64,000 nucleotides of DNA from Atherix ibis (Eukaryota; Arthropoda; Insecta; Diptera; Athericidae), in the NCBI GenBank assembly GCA_958298945.1, contig OY282605.1, forward strand, positions 1,945,811 to 2,009,810, read 5' to 3'. Under the pieces are notes generated by a model that saw nothing but the letters and a program-made list of their open reading frames with translations, was not told the origin of the DNA and did not search any database. Position numbers and translations under genes: made by a program. The number at the start of each line of letters is the position of its first letter. The stretch's first letter is position 1. Of the stretch, positions 43,754 to 55,560 are shown piece by piece.

Positions 43754-44587
43754 CTACCGCAAGACAATGTCATCAGTCTTGCGGCTCTCAGCAATCAGAG
43801 TGGCGTCAGCATACCGAACGCTATCACACGATGCAGTCAACGTCGTGGCATCATGCCCACCCATCGACACCCTGGCAGGAGAGCGGGAACGCTAACATCG
43901 TAGGAAGAAGGAAGAGCGGCGAAAGGTCCTCTGTGAAGAGGAGAGACCCGAGAGTCTTCGCCTCTGGCAAGAGAGATGGGACGGTCGGTGGACTCATCGG
44001 CTGATCCCAGATGTTACCAAATGGTTCACTCGCCTACACGGGGAAGTCGGGTATTACATCACCCAACTCTTGACTGGGCATGGATGCTTTCGGGTATACT
44101 TGCACAGATTCAAGAGAACTGACTCCCCAAACTGTCGTCATTGCCGCGATGTGATCGAAGACGCAGAACACGTGTTCTTCCAGTGCCCCCTCTACGAGGG
44201 GACGCGGGTGGAGCTGGAGAGAAATCTGGACCGTTCCATCAGTCTTGAAAATATAGTGGAGTGCATGCTGAAGAGCCAATCGGCTTGGAACAGAATTGCA
44301 GAGTACGCGGAATCCACTATCAAGGATCTCCACACAACGTACGAAGAATAGGCCGCGAGGCGTCATAACATCGGGACAGCAGTAGCATCAAATAGAAACG
44401 CCCAGGCGAAGTAGTATTTACAAAGAGTGTCACCGGGGAAACCATCGTTCCGGGAGCAAGGTTAGAGGTGCAGGTTAGGTTTTAGCGAGGTAAAAATCAC
44501 GCATAACTCGCCTGACAGGAAAAATTTTCAGGCGAGTACTTTTTGAAGGTTTCCCCCTGTACATCATTAATCTAAACATAAAAAAAA
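43754..44587 (+). mobile_element. 5'-truncated R1-type LINE inserted in mariner B
   Basis: About 834 bp comprising the C-terminal quarter of the reverse-transcriptase polyprotein, a 3' untranslated region of about 230 bp and a short A-rich tail (AAAAAAAAGA). The target AGATCTAGCACCG (43741-43753) is repeated as AGACCTAGCACCG (44588-44600 approx.), one mismatch, so a 12-13 bp target-site duplication flanks it. The sequence is GC-richer than the host mariner and reads almost cleanly, so the insertion is younger than the mariner. Confidence 0.93.
43756..44351 (+). pseudogene. R1-type LINE ORF2, C-terminal region, one stop
   Basis: A single frame runs from 43755 to the stop at 44349-44351, broken only by TAA at 43893-43895 in RER*HRRK. 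It reads YRKTMSSVLRLSAIRVASAY, RTLSHDAVNVVA, PPIDTLAGERER, ESLRLWQERWDGRWTHRLIP, YYITQLLTGHGCFRVYLHRF and finally CRHCRDVIEDAEHVFFQC, the C-x2-C-x8-H-x4-C nucleic-acid-binding finger typical of R1-clade non-LTR retrotransposons. The RT catalytic motif itself lies upstream and is lost by 5' truncation. Clade assignment rests on remembered motif wording; Loa or Jockey relatives are possible but less likely. Confidence 0.88.
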
Positions 44588-44878
44588 GACCTAGCACCGT
44601 CCGATTATCATTTGTTCCAGTCTCTACGGAATTTTTTAGACGGTAAAACGTTTATGGTAATTTAAATCAGAAGGTCAAAAATCACTTGGATCAGTTTTTT
44701 GCCAGCAAAAAAAAACAACAATTTTATGAGCGTAGAATCATACTACTGCCAAAAAGATGATAAAGGGTATTGGATCAGACTGGACAATATTTAATTGAAT
44801 AAAATATTAATGCACTAAAAGAAAATCGTCTTTCATTTTTATAAAAGAAAATACGAAATTATTTTCCGAACAACCCAA
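44588..44878 (+). mobile_element. Mariner B, right part
   Basis: Resumes LAPSDYHLF with the third catalytic Asp, then RNFLDGKTF, a frame change, and the C-terminal tail around WIRLDNI. The right terminal repeat is the complement of TTGGGTTGTTCGGAAAATAA, with TA at 44879-44880. Together with 43372-43753 this is a mariner of about 670 bp with an N-terminal deletion. Confidence 0.9.
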
Positions 44879-44889
44879 TATAATCTTTT

Positions 44890-45330
44890 AAGTAGATTAG
44901 TAAGAAAAAATCCAATGGCGACAAATCGAACGCTCTTGGGAGAAATTTTAACTTTTACGTTCATTGTAATATTTTGCTTCTACTAGCGACTTGGATATGA
45001 TGCCGAGTGTCTATATATATTTTTTATTTACTTTAATAGCAGTACAGGAAGGCGTCAGCAGAAATGGAATGCTTCAGCCCTTCAGTTATACTCCCTTCGA
45101 TATATCGATAGTAAATCCATAGTTCATCCTAACTAATGAAAAATTCTTTTAAATCCATTCAATTTTCTAAAAAAAATTCCATGCTAGTGGTACACGGTCT
45201 TGAATAGTATCGACAGCATCAATATGACAATTTTTGCTGGGAAACAGTAGGGGAAGGGGGAACTGCTTCCTCAGGGTGCATTACCACAAGAATCCCTTTT
45301 TTCTGACATAAACTTGAACGGACTTTACAG
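44890..45330 (-). pseudogene. Decayed mariner relic
   Basis: Minus-strand reading recovers MEFFLENXMDLKEFFIS and DELWIYYRYIEGSITEGLKH (compare LEMFKRNPKEFLRRFIT and DETWIHYYTPETK of cecropia/irritans-type mariners), then, nearer 44930, PRAFDLSPLDFFL, the third catalytic Asp block. Stops and deletions throughout; Asp 1 is present in DELW. It abuts the right end of the mariner B insertion. Confidence 0.6.
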
Positions 45331-47229
45331 ACATTTGCATGCTCCATCCTATAACGGTCCATCGCTATTCTATACTTAAAATAAACCCAATTACAGCGTT
45401 TATTAAAGGACTATTACTTTTAGTATATTTTTTTATTATTAAAATACGTCCACAAATTTATAAAAATGTTTGCACACTATACAAAAAATACATATAGGCA
45501 AATTTACAAAGGAGCAGAAGGGAAAAAAATTATTATTGAAAATAAATCTAAAATTAAATATGTTCGAATTGGTAGTAGTTCTTGAACAAACAAAAAAATT
45601 GGAGAAGGGGGAAAAACCGAAAACAACTCAAATCGGGGTGTTATCTTCATGCTCTGGTACCGACAGTTGGCAAAACACTCACTAAAACTACGCAAACATG
45701 ACAAATGACAGCTACATTAAGAGAACAACAAAAAAAGCCTCAACTGAACGAAAATCTGTCGTCATTTGTTTTCGGGGGTTGCACAGTTGCTGTATTCTCT
45801 GGTGAAAATGTTTTTCGACAGTAGCTGAGTGTTGCTCATTTATCAATAGGGGGTGAACATTGGGGATGGCTGCCGAAAACTGACTGGCACTGTTACACCG
45901 GATGGTGTACTCGTATTCATGGTGCACACACTATTGCAACCAATAAAACTACCCAGCAGAGTGGAGTCTATCCAAAAGCGCAGTACATGGAGTTAAACAC
46001 GAAACAGGACTATTCCGATTTGTAAAATCCTAGAATTGTTGGAATTTTTAGACAAGTACAAAAGAAGAAAAAACCCATTGAGTTTTGTTGACTATTCGTT
46101 TTTGTTGAATATATCAGAAGGAAAGGTTGTAACAAATATGATGCACTACTGCACTCGAATGGAATTTGATTGATTTCTTTATAGAAAGGATCAACAATAT
46201 TCAAAGTCAACATATAATCAATAATAAAATAAGGAAGCTGTTCTGAAAATAATAGAATTCCGTCCAAATGGTAACAAATAATTTTGCTATATGTCTTTAA
46301 TGTTAGCACTCTAGTCAGTTGCTTGTACAAATATGGCAAAAAATATAAGGACACAGAGTAGTATTATACTCGGTATCATTAAAGGTAAAAGGAGCAACAA
46401 TAGTTAGACAAAAAATTCATGCAAGCCTTAAGTCGTATCAGATTAAAAATAACAATTTTCTTTTCCACTAAAATAGTAAAAATACTCTTAAAAAAGGATC
46501 TGCTTTTAAATCTATTCACTTTAAATTTTTATTTTTTTATAAAATTCTTAAATAAAACTGTAAAAGTTTGTGAATTCTTTTTCAAATTTTAATAGATGTT
46601 AAAAATTAAAAATTATTAAACAAGTAAATTTGCGAACATGTAAAAATACAATTATACGTGCAAGGATGGAGAAGCAAATAACTATTGATGTTCGTTTATA
46701 CAGCGAAAAATTCTTGTTTCAACGAATATGAGTGATATTGAAAAGGCTTTTTAATAATAATCGGATTATAAAAAACTTAAAGGCGTTGCACAAATAAATC
46801 ACAGATAAAAGAAAGGTTTAAATACAATAGAAAGAAGTATGGAAAATATTATGAAAGATTTTTGCCTGTAAGGATTGTATGCGACGGGTATTGGTTCGTA
46901 AGTCCAGATGGGTTTCGATACTATTTCGTAAATTAGAAATTTACTATTTTTCGGAAGTTTAGATTGTCCATCTAATAATCTAAGTAATTGCGTGTAAATT
47001 TGCCTCAATGAAAATGATAACTTTTCCTTGATTCACCATAATTCTCCATCTCTTAAACCATTCTTGAAGTTTTAGTTTGTGTTTTGGAAGCATCGGAAAT
47101 GCAATCAAGACATTATTGTTAGTAGAAGTATCGGAAGTAAAATTATTATATAGAATAATGGATGCTTGATGAATATCGGCTTTTATGGGACTGATTGATC
47201 TGAAAATAGAATTCCGACAAATACTATGA
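45331..47229. other. No gene recognised
   Basis: Mixed AT-rich and moderate-GC sequence (45700-45990). Open frames at 45470-45927 and 46010-46354 carry no known motif. Confidence 0.45.
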
Positions 47230-47960
47230 CGGTAAATTGAAAATTGAATTTAATAAAAAATGTTTGATCAAAGGAACATACCTAAATATACTTTCACCAA
47301 CGTCCATCAAGCTTTTCGATCCGTCGAGGAAGTAGCGTTTTTCAAGATTCTCAAAATACATCATCTGATAAAAATCTCTTTCCAAACAGAAATGTTTTCA
47401 AGTCCGGGAATAAGTGAAATTCTGATGCAGTTCAGTCTTGCAAATGTGACAGATATTGAACGATTTCAAACATTAATTTTGTCACTTTCTGCTCAGCGAC
47501 TGTACTTAAAGAAACAGCACATTGCGATGGTGAATCAACACATTTTTTCGCCATTCCTGGTGGCTCTTCTTCAATTGTTGTATATAAAAGCATTTCATTG
47601 TAATTGGCCAGTGACTGTTTTTCTCGTTTTGACGTAGTAAATTTAGAGAATTCCTCTTACATTATTAAAAACTAATGCAATCACCTTTCAATTGGATGAA
47701 ATTATCTTCGCTTTCCTTGGAGACGATCAACTATCTTTTAATTTTTTGAGTAAATTCACGTTTCATCCTTGCTTATGAAATATTCTTTTGGTTTTCTAAG
47801 AAAAAATTCTATGCCAAAGCCTGATGTTAGTACTCGAATGCGTTTCTGTTCTGCCATAAGCAAACGCCACAATCGATCTACTGCAAGCATTCAAAGGCAA
47901 CTCATCTAGTAAGATATTAGGCACCCATTGAAAAAAGATAATTTTTTTTTTCAATTTTAC
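47230..47960 (-). pseudogene. Decayed mariner relic, most of the transposase
   Basis: On the minus strand from 47930 down: NILLDELPLNAC, LLMAEQKRIRVLTSG, FFLRKPKEYFISKDET with catalytic Asp 1, VRGIL-IYYVKTRKTVTG, KCVDSPSQCAVSLS where HHDNAPAH should be (Asp 2 lost), FEIVQYLSHLQD and SEFHLFPDLKTFLFGKRFLS with the third block (SEFH for SDFH, Asp to Glu), and a C-terminal RRIEKLDGRW. The order and spacing fit a mariner transposase similar to the relic at 44890. The 125-codon plus-strand frame at 47260-47637 is only its antisense shadow. Confidence 0.75.
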
Positions 47961-50269
47961 GCACCTTTATTCATCAGTCTGATAAACTCATGCTATGTTT
48001 CTGGTCATCCTGAGCATAGTTCATCATTTGTGAGTATTCTGCTGCGTCTACACTCGAAAACCCAAAAATTAATAGAGTTAGTTTTGATCTACCTTTAATT
48101 TTATATTCTTGGAAGTTTTCTCTCTTTTTAAAAATAAAATCAATAACTGCTCTGATATCAATTTTCCAAAATTAAAAGTAATGCGACGATCGATGTCAAT
48201 AACTGTCAAAATAAGATTAAATGGCCGATCAATTTGACATTTACAAGTAAAAGTGTTACCAATGTAAGAAGATAGAACATTTGAAAGAATGTGCCATCTA
48301 GTGGCTGCTTCAGCAAATTGTTCAATCCTCTCTCATATTTGAATAACTATTTTTATATTTGAATTAAACATTTTTGCTATAGGAAAAATTGTGGAAAATG
48401 AAAATTTTCAGTTACAATTTTTTTTTAGAATATATAAAATAAATAATATAAATGCGAGAGCAATTCAACAGTTATGTTGTCGATAATAGAGAAGCAGAAA
48501 AGAGAAGCAATAGAATTTTTGTCCCGGTCACGTTATCAGCTTATGACGAAACTATGGAAAGTTTTCCTTTTTTTTATAATTCTATGGTCTTCCTCAATTT
48601 CTGTATATGCTTTCGTATATTAGTTGCCGAACTTTATCCCCCTGAGCTGGTTTTGTCAGTACCAAAAGCAAACAAACAAGATTATTCAAGCACTGAACAA
48701 TTGGCAGATGGACTAATAGTAGCAAGGACAATAGCAATATAGTCTTTATCATCGCCAGTTCATTCATTTAGCATCTATTTGAACCTTTACTACCGCAAAG
48801 TCCTTCTCTGGACGAAGCATTCCCGATTTGCAGAAGTGGTAATGAATATGGCAATAAAGAGTCGTCTAATGGCTTCACAAACGAATGCATTCGACTATTG
48901 TTTTCGCAAGGAGCTTGACAATGCAGGCGAATGTGAATCTGAAAACTTTTAGCCATGTTATCCGTTTCGATCTGAAATCCTTGCTTTATATGCAAAACCA
49001 CTAAACGAAGATTTTCATGGATATGGTTCTATCAATAAAACTAATTTGAATAATAATTTAACGGCAGAAGTAGTCTGGATGCAACAAAAATGGTTTTTAT
49101 GACGATAAGGATCATATCTATTTGCTTTATGACACTCATTCACACCTATCCAACTACAGATAATATTGGTGGTACTTTTGAACAATCGAATTGGAGCAAT
49201 TGGGAAGTAACACATTATGCTCATAAGAATTTGAAACGAAGAAGATCTGACTCGTTTTGGTATTGGTGAATTTTTGGTCAATATTTACAGCTAAAAGAGA
49301 AGCGTCCACTGACAGTTGCCAGGACTCTATTAATTTTTAGTAAACGGAACGACCATATTTTGAGACGAGATGCAGAGTAAATGATACACTTTCCTGGTTA
49401 TTATAGATAACTGCATACATAAACTATTATGGAGAGACGGTCGAACGCATACAACAGTCGATTGCGTATGAGCAACTCCGGCAGTAACGACAAAGTTGAT
49501 AAGTCATCAGTTACAAAGTACCGATTGAGAAGTGTTTGGCTATCGATTACGTCGATCTGGATTTTATTAGCTATTGTTAGGTTAATGGAATCAAGAATAG
49601 CCAGGATCGGAACAGGGGTTGGCCATGATTTTTAGTTATGGACAAATGGAAACAGAGAATGATGAACGGAGCGTCTCCTACTGTTTCTCGCAGTAAAAGA
49701 ACTCAACTTCAACGTTGCCTGAGCAACTGAACACGGTCACCCAGCAATTGTGGATTAGTTTACGATTTATTTGCTCTTTCAAGGGGCTGCCATGAATAAA
49801 TTTCTAATGTTAAATCGTCTGTACAAATTGCAGTTTAGTTATTCAAAGCTATGTGTGCGTATATGTGTCTCCATGATAGTATCCCCAGATACTCTTACGT
49901 ACTCGACTATGCATATGTGCTGCTTTACGATCCTGAATCATACACTAAGCTCTTTTATCTTTCCGAGGTTCATGCTTACTCCACACGCCCTCTGCTGGTG
50001 CACTTTATTTTCTGTACACTCAAACTTTTCGATGGATACCGTTGCATATTATTTGGATACATGGGAGTGAAAACCACCCACTTTGATTCTTATTGGAATT
50101 TTGAACTCCAATGTAAGTTGGAAGATTTTGGCCGAATAATCCTATATATCCAGAGTAAAATTTAGAAGTAATTTTTATTGGATTAACATATGATTTCTCT
50201 TTTTACAGATACACTAATTTTCTTTTAAATACTTTTCATTTTCTTGTAACTGCAAATTTTTAATGAAAA
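47961..50269. other. No gene recognised
   Basis: Moderate composition with open frames at 48452-48742, 49015-49281 (minus), 49429-49635 and 49771-50165; none shows a domain, signal peptide or repeat I can name. No copies elsewhere in the window were noticed, so it may be single-copy host DNA. Confidence 0.45.
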
Positions 50270-51125
50270 TTTCTTCTGAACATTTTTATACCATAGAAGA
50301 TTTTTACTGACAAATTTTTGCAGACAAATTGTTGCAGACAAATTTCTGAGTAACTTTTACTGATAAAATTTTACTGAACTTTTACTGAACATTTTTACTG
50401 ACAATTTTTCCTGACAATTTTTATTGACAAATTTTTAACATATTTTTACTGGTAAATTTTTACTAACAAATTTTTACTGAAAAAATTTTTACTAAAAATA
50501 TTTTTACTGATAAATTTTTGCTGGCAATTTTTTGACACATTTTTACTGATAAATGTTTACTCAGAAATATTTACTGAAAAATTTTTACCGCCAAATTTTT
50601 ACTCACAAACTTTTACTGAAGAATTTTTACTGAACATTTTTACTGACAAATTTTTACTGACAATTTTTTACTGGCAAATCTTTACAGACAAATTTTTACT
50701 GATGAATTTTTACTGAAAAATATTTTACTGACAAATTTTTTTTGATAATATTTTGCTGACAAATCTATACTGACAATTTTTTACTGGCAAATCTTTACAG
50801 ACAAACTTTTTTTCACAAATTTTTACTGATGAATTTTTACTGAAAAATATTTTACTGACAAATTTTTTTTGATAATATTTTGCTGACAAATCTTTACTGA
50901 CAATTTTTTACTGACAAATTTTTACAGACAATTTTTTACTGACAAATTTTTACAGACAATTTATTACTGATAAATTTTTCCTCAACATTTTTACTTATAA
51001 ATTTTTACTGAAAATTTTATCTGGCTGTTTTTACTGAAAATTTTATCTAACAATTTTTACTGAAAACTTTTACTAAAAATTTTAACTGGAAATTTCTACA
51101 AAAAATTGTCACTAATAATTCGTTG
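50270..51125 (-). repeat. Minisatellite array 3, reverse orientation
   Basis: About 0.86 kb of TTTTTACTGACAAATT-like units, the reverse complement of the other arrays. A block of about 125 bp beginning TTTTTACTGATGAATTTTTA recurs (about 50695 and 50820). Confidence 0.97.
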
Positions 51126-53824
51126 AGAACTTTTTTTTAAATTTAGTGAAATTTTTGTATAAAATAATATCCTCACTATCCATTTTTTGAACCTGCGCAG
51201 TCCTATCTTATTCAAAGATATCCTTAAATATTTATATTAAATATTTGATTAAATACAATCAAAAGACATTAAAGTGAAAACATACACACATTCAGCTTTA
51301 TTAAATTTAATTATATTACTTTGAGAGAAGATAAGTTGACGCCTGTATTGTCTGATAATTTCCAATTTATTTAAGCAGCTGTTCATGGTTTTTTGAGTTT
51401 TTCTGTAAAATTTTTCATTATACTACTCTTGGTAAAATATTGCAACCTTGAAGCATACAATATTGCATCCTATCTTCTTTCGAGTATAGTGTACAGTGTT
51501 GTTAAACTTCAAAATAAAATGTCGTAAAGAGAATATCATTGAAGAAAAAGTGAAGAAGAAATTCTTTAACGATATTCACTTAACTTAGTTGGTAGTAAAT
51601 ATGATGAGAATAACGTGAACGACAAAAGAGGTTTCGGTAGATTACGAGTACATCCCAGCCTGTATTATAGTATCTTCGGGAATATAGAATGTACTAAACG
51701 TGGAAAATGGTGGCTGTAATCTTATTTGAAAGCACATCTTCCTGTGCACAATCTCATTATAACAATTTGTTATCATCAATGTTAATATAAACCGTAATGT
51801 ATGCAAATTCATGCAACCGCAAAAGTGCGCAGATATAAATGTGGGCTTGGTAAGCGCGGATGTACTCGTACTCGTTCAAGGGATGCCATCATCGCGGCGG
51901 ATAATGCGCGATATCATCGTGTTCGTGTTTGTTCTTCTTGTGGATGAGCATCAGAAATCAGACAGGATAAGAAAAACAAATCGACAAGGAATAACCTCTG
52001 CTTAAGAAAATCATTCCAAAATGAATTGGGTGCAAATTTAGTAGATTGTTACTACCACGAAAAGGTGAAATCGGTTAGGCGTAAAAGGCGTAAGGCACAA
52101 AACAAAAGCCAAAAGGCTCCTCTGCAAAAGCGTGCTTGGAATACCTTACGACCTCAGATCCAGAACTCATTCACATTTCGATGTGGCTACCGATGCTCTT
52201 GTTCATTTAAATGCAGCACAATTTGTGGTTAGATGAGTATAAACACACACTTGGCCTATACGCTCGAGTTAACACTCTTTCCCAGAATTAATGTATTAAA
52301 ATTAATACCAAAAATAACGTACGTACACGTTACTTAATTAAGACTCCAGACTCCAGACAACTACTTACGTAACTACCTTATTCCTTATTGAGAGGGTGAA
52401 ATTTATTTATCGTCCGTATTTATACACGAATAATAATCCTTCGAGTAAGGAATAATGAGTGTTTTTTTTTTTACTCTTTAACTGAACATTAAACTAACGA
52501 TAAATGGAAATTTAACCATGAGTGTAATTGTTTAATTTGGAATTTTTTTCATCTTATTCAACTCAAATGGAAATTAAATAAAAAATTTATGCAAATTGGA
52601 GCGTATACACGTATAAGTTTATTAAATGTTATTTTAGTTATATTGCCTCGAATAGTAGAAAAAGTATTTATGAATAATATTAATTATCAAAACTTTAAGA
52701 ATTTTTAGTTGAATCATATTTCACGTAAAAATCATAAAAAAGTCGGTTGATAAATTCTTTATAACTTTTTAGAGGTTATATTTGATGTATAATTTATTAA
52801 AATGACTTCTTTGAGCTTGCGTAGAAAGCTTCCAGCATCCAATACTCACGAAAATTTCCAATTTATCTCGTCTTCTAATAAAATACCACCCTTAATATCC
52901 TCTGTCAGTGGAAGTTAAATAAATTAATTGTTTTTATTTTTTTTGGGTCGCATTGGCCTTTCTTCAATAAAACAATTGAGTATACTCAACAGCAATTCCA
53001 AAATTTTGAGTAAACAAATTTTTGAGAATCAGGATTAGTCCTACTCCACTTATCCATCATATTTTTTTTGGAAATCGCCTTTCTATGGAATAAAACTCAT
53101 CATTCCCTATTAGTAAATGAATGATACTTAAACCAGATTTTTGATTTTATCAGGACTTCTTTCGTGTTAAAGCTCTTAGACCTCACAAACAATTTTGCAA
53201 GCCCTCTTTTGTTTGTACCTTCTTTAATATTAATATATACCTTAGAAAATTCAATAATCTCTAAGTTAAAGTCCGTTAAACTAACTATAGACCTGTTTCA
53301 TTAAGAAAACTGGCAACTCCAATCCACACGATCCATGAAGTTGCCAAATGACCTCATGATCTTGGCGCTACACATTGGTTCTATGACCCTAATTCCAAAA
53401 AAAGATAAAGCATTTTTTTAAGATCTAACCCTTTTTATTAAATAAATTAAAAAGTAAATATAATGAAACCATTTGTTTGAGTAAAGTTAACAAATTTTCA
53501 GACGCATATGTGTGTCTTGTGTAACTATCTATTAAAATCATGAAACTTATTTTATAACTTTTACAAACATTTTTTATATCAAAATTGATAATATTTAAGA
53601 AGTATTAGAATTCGATATTAATAACACACCGAAAATGACTTTTTATCTAGGTTAGCAAAAGAATGCCATTTGTTTTTAGAGCAATCTCAACAAACATTTT
53701 AGGTAAGCAATTTTTGGTAATTTTTTGTTCAAAACTATTAAATCAATAAAAACTATATTAAAATTTATTTTTATTTATTTTATTTTTACTTAATTACCAA
53801 TAATACTTCTACTATCACCTTGGT
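51126..53824. other. No gene; contains dispersed motif
   Basis: Open frames at 51811-52005 and 52026-52232 are unrecognised. The rest is AT-rich. Holds one strong copy of the 39-bp motif. Confidence 0.45.
53334..53372 (+). repeat. Dispersed 39-bp motif, copy at 53.3 kb
   Basis: CATGAAGTTGCCAAATGACC then TCATGATCTTGGCGCTACA; see the copies at 22756-22794 and 60894-60925. Confidence 0.8.
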
Positions 53825-54570
53825 ATGGTGACGTTATGTTGGTACTCATGTCTCTCACTTATGCTGACAAGTTCGGCCATTTTGAATGCTCAGTTAATTT
53901 TTGACAGCTGCTTTGCTTGCATGTGTTTTGGCTTATTTTCCGCATCGCATTAACATTGCCAAGGAGCTATAGGACTCTATCCGCGACGACCCAAAATTTG
54001 CTCCCGAGGGTCATAACTGATGACAAATCATAGGTTTATGGCTCAATCATCCCAATGCAAGCCGCCGCACGAGCCAAGACCGTGATGCACCACGCCCCTA
54101 CAACCGAAAAAAAAGTTCGGCCGAATGTAAAGGTTTTGCTTACAGTTTTCTTCGATTGCAGGAGTGTGGTGTATCATAAGTTCTTGCCACAAGGTAGAAT
54201 GGTCAATTAGAAATATTACCTACAAGTTAATCTCAAGTTGCGCGAAGTAATCCCCCAGAAACTCCCGGATTTGTGGAAGAACAAAAATTGGCTTTTGCCA
54301 TTTTTGGCCAAAAACAACACCCTGTGACTTTTTCTTGTTTCCGAAACAGATTCTTTGATCCATTTTTTGGAATGGGCAAAAATTGAAGACGAGCCAAAAC
54401 ACATGTAAGCAAAGAAGCTGTCAAAAATTAACTGAGCATTTAAATTGGTCGAACTTGTTGGTATAAGTGAGAGACATGAATACCAATATAACGCCATAAA
54501 AAAATCGAAAATCAAATATACGTTACCCGCGGAAATTCAAAATTCGCGATACTTTTTGAACAGATCTCGC
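53825..54570. mobile_element. Mariner A rearranged into a foldback
   Basis: Left part (plus strand): family A leader from GTTATGTTGGTACTCATG (53834), a jump to RINIAKEL in the transposase, then pieces down to LWKNKNWLLPF and a fragment of CDFFLF at about 54325-54350, with several deletions. From about 54345 the sequence switches strand: the complement reads the family A start region, leader and 5' terminal repeat (TGCGAGATCTGTTCAAAAAG ending at 54570). The two leaders, 53825-53936 and about 54398-54510, form an inverted repeat. The outer left terminal repeat is missing. It directly adjoins the LINE fragment. Confidence 0.85.
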
Positions 54571-54574
54571 ATAC

Positions 54575-55560
54575 ATACACGAGAATTATCGCATTCGATG
54601 ACGATGTTACTGTAGTCATAGTGGCAAGTGGTAGAACGGATCTGTAATGAGACTGTTGATTTAGTTTGACGTTGGCTGCTGACAGCTGGTCTTAGTCTTG
54701 CGTACAGTTAGACGGTGGCCGTCTTAATCATGGGCAGGAAGAAAAGAAAGAATATCACTATTAGGATTGGCGAAAATAAGGTGATCTCGAGAGCATTTCT
54801 AGAGTACTTGGGGGTGATGATTGGCGCTGTAGTTTCAGGGACACCTATTATACGTTGGTGGGAATACTTCGGGGGCAATGATGGCACTGACGCACCTAGT
54901 GCCGAACCTTGGGGAGCCCAGACAGACTTGGAGTACCCTGTTGACGACCGTAGCCGTATCAAGCCTGCTGAATGCTTTGCTAGTTTGGACAGATGGGTTG
55001 ATTAAAGCAACCTACATACGTGGAGTTACCTCTGTCTCCCATGGGAGCGCACTAAGGGAGTTCTGCGCATTCTGGACAGTGTCATAAAAGGTCATTTGTA
55101 TTATGGCGAAATGATACCGATCGCAATATTGGCAGATGAGCTGTACCGCCGGCGAGTTCGGTGTGACGCTGTAGTGCGGATCCATGGATCCATGGAGAAA
55201 TCGACGGCATGGTGATTTTGGCCAGTACCTATCCCATTTTTTGAAGGGACACTGATATTTTCGGGCTTATCAATACCGCTTTAAATTAGATTCTGGCCCA
55301 ATATGCTGTTCTTGCGATTGGATGGTGGAGAGCGCGGAGAACATATTCTTTTAATGCGACCGATTTAATGCGGAAAGAAAAGAGCCTCAAAAGTATGCCG
55401 GCGGTCCCCTGATACCGATGTTGGACTCCAAGACTGCTTGGTAGACTGTCGATGTCCTTGAGGCAAAAGTCCTAAAAATACTATGTCTGGATGTGCGTGA
55501 AAGCAAATGGTAGAAATAATTCACCCAAACCTCTGCCCTACGAAGTAATGCCTGGCTTCG
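54575..55560 (+). mobile_element. R1-type LINE fragment, frameshifted
   Basis: Plus strand, shifting frames: AFDDDVTVVIVAS, the RT catalytic block (FADD in relatives; here FDDD), WLLTAGLSLAYS, VLIMGRKKRKNITIRIGENK, ISRAFLEYLGVMIGA, LTHLVPNLGEPRQTW, LNALLVWTDGL, SHGSALREFCAFWTVS, AILADELYRRRVRCDAVV, YLSHFLKGH then YFRAYQYRFKLDSGPICCSC and AENIFF, ending with GGPLIPM and AKVLKILCLDVRES. This is the RT palm/thumb to C-terminal finger of an R1-clade element, in order. Multiple stops and frameshifts and a deletion between the thumb and the finger make it older than the LINE at 43754; the finger His is Asn here. Confidence 0.85.

Noticed and set aside
46905..46930. TTCGTAAGTCCAGATGGGTT as another copy of the palindrome arm (compare 12680)
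   Set aside because: Only a short stretch matches and the flanks do not continue the similarity.
47260..47637. 125-codon plus-strand open frame
   Set aside because: It is antisense to a mariner transposase relic read on the minus strand (SEFHLFPDLKTFLFGKRFLS).
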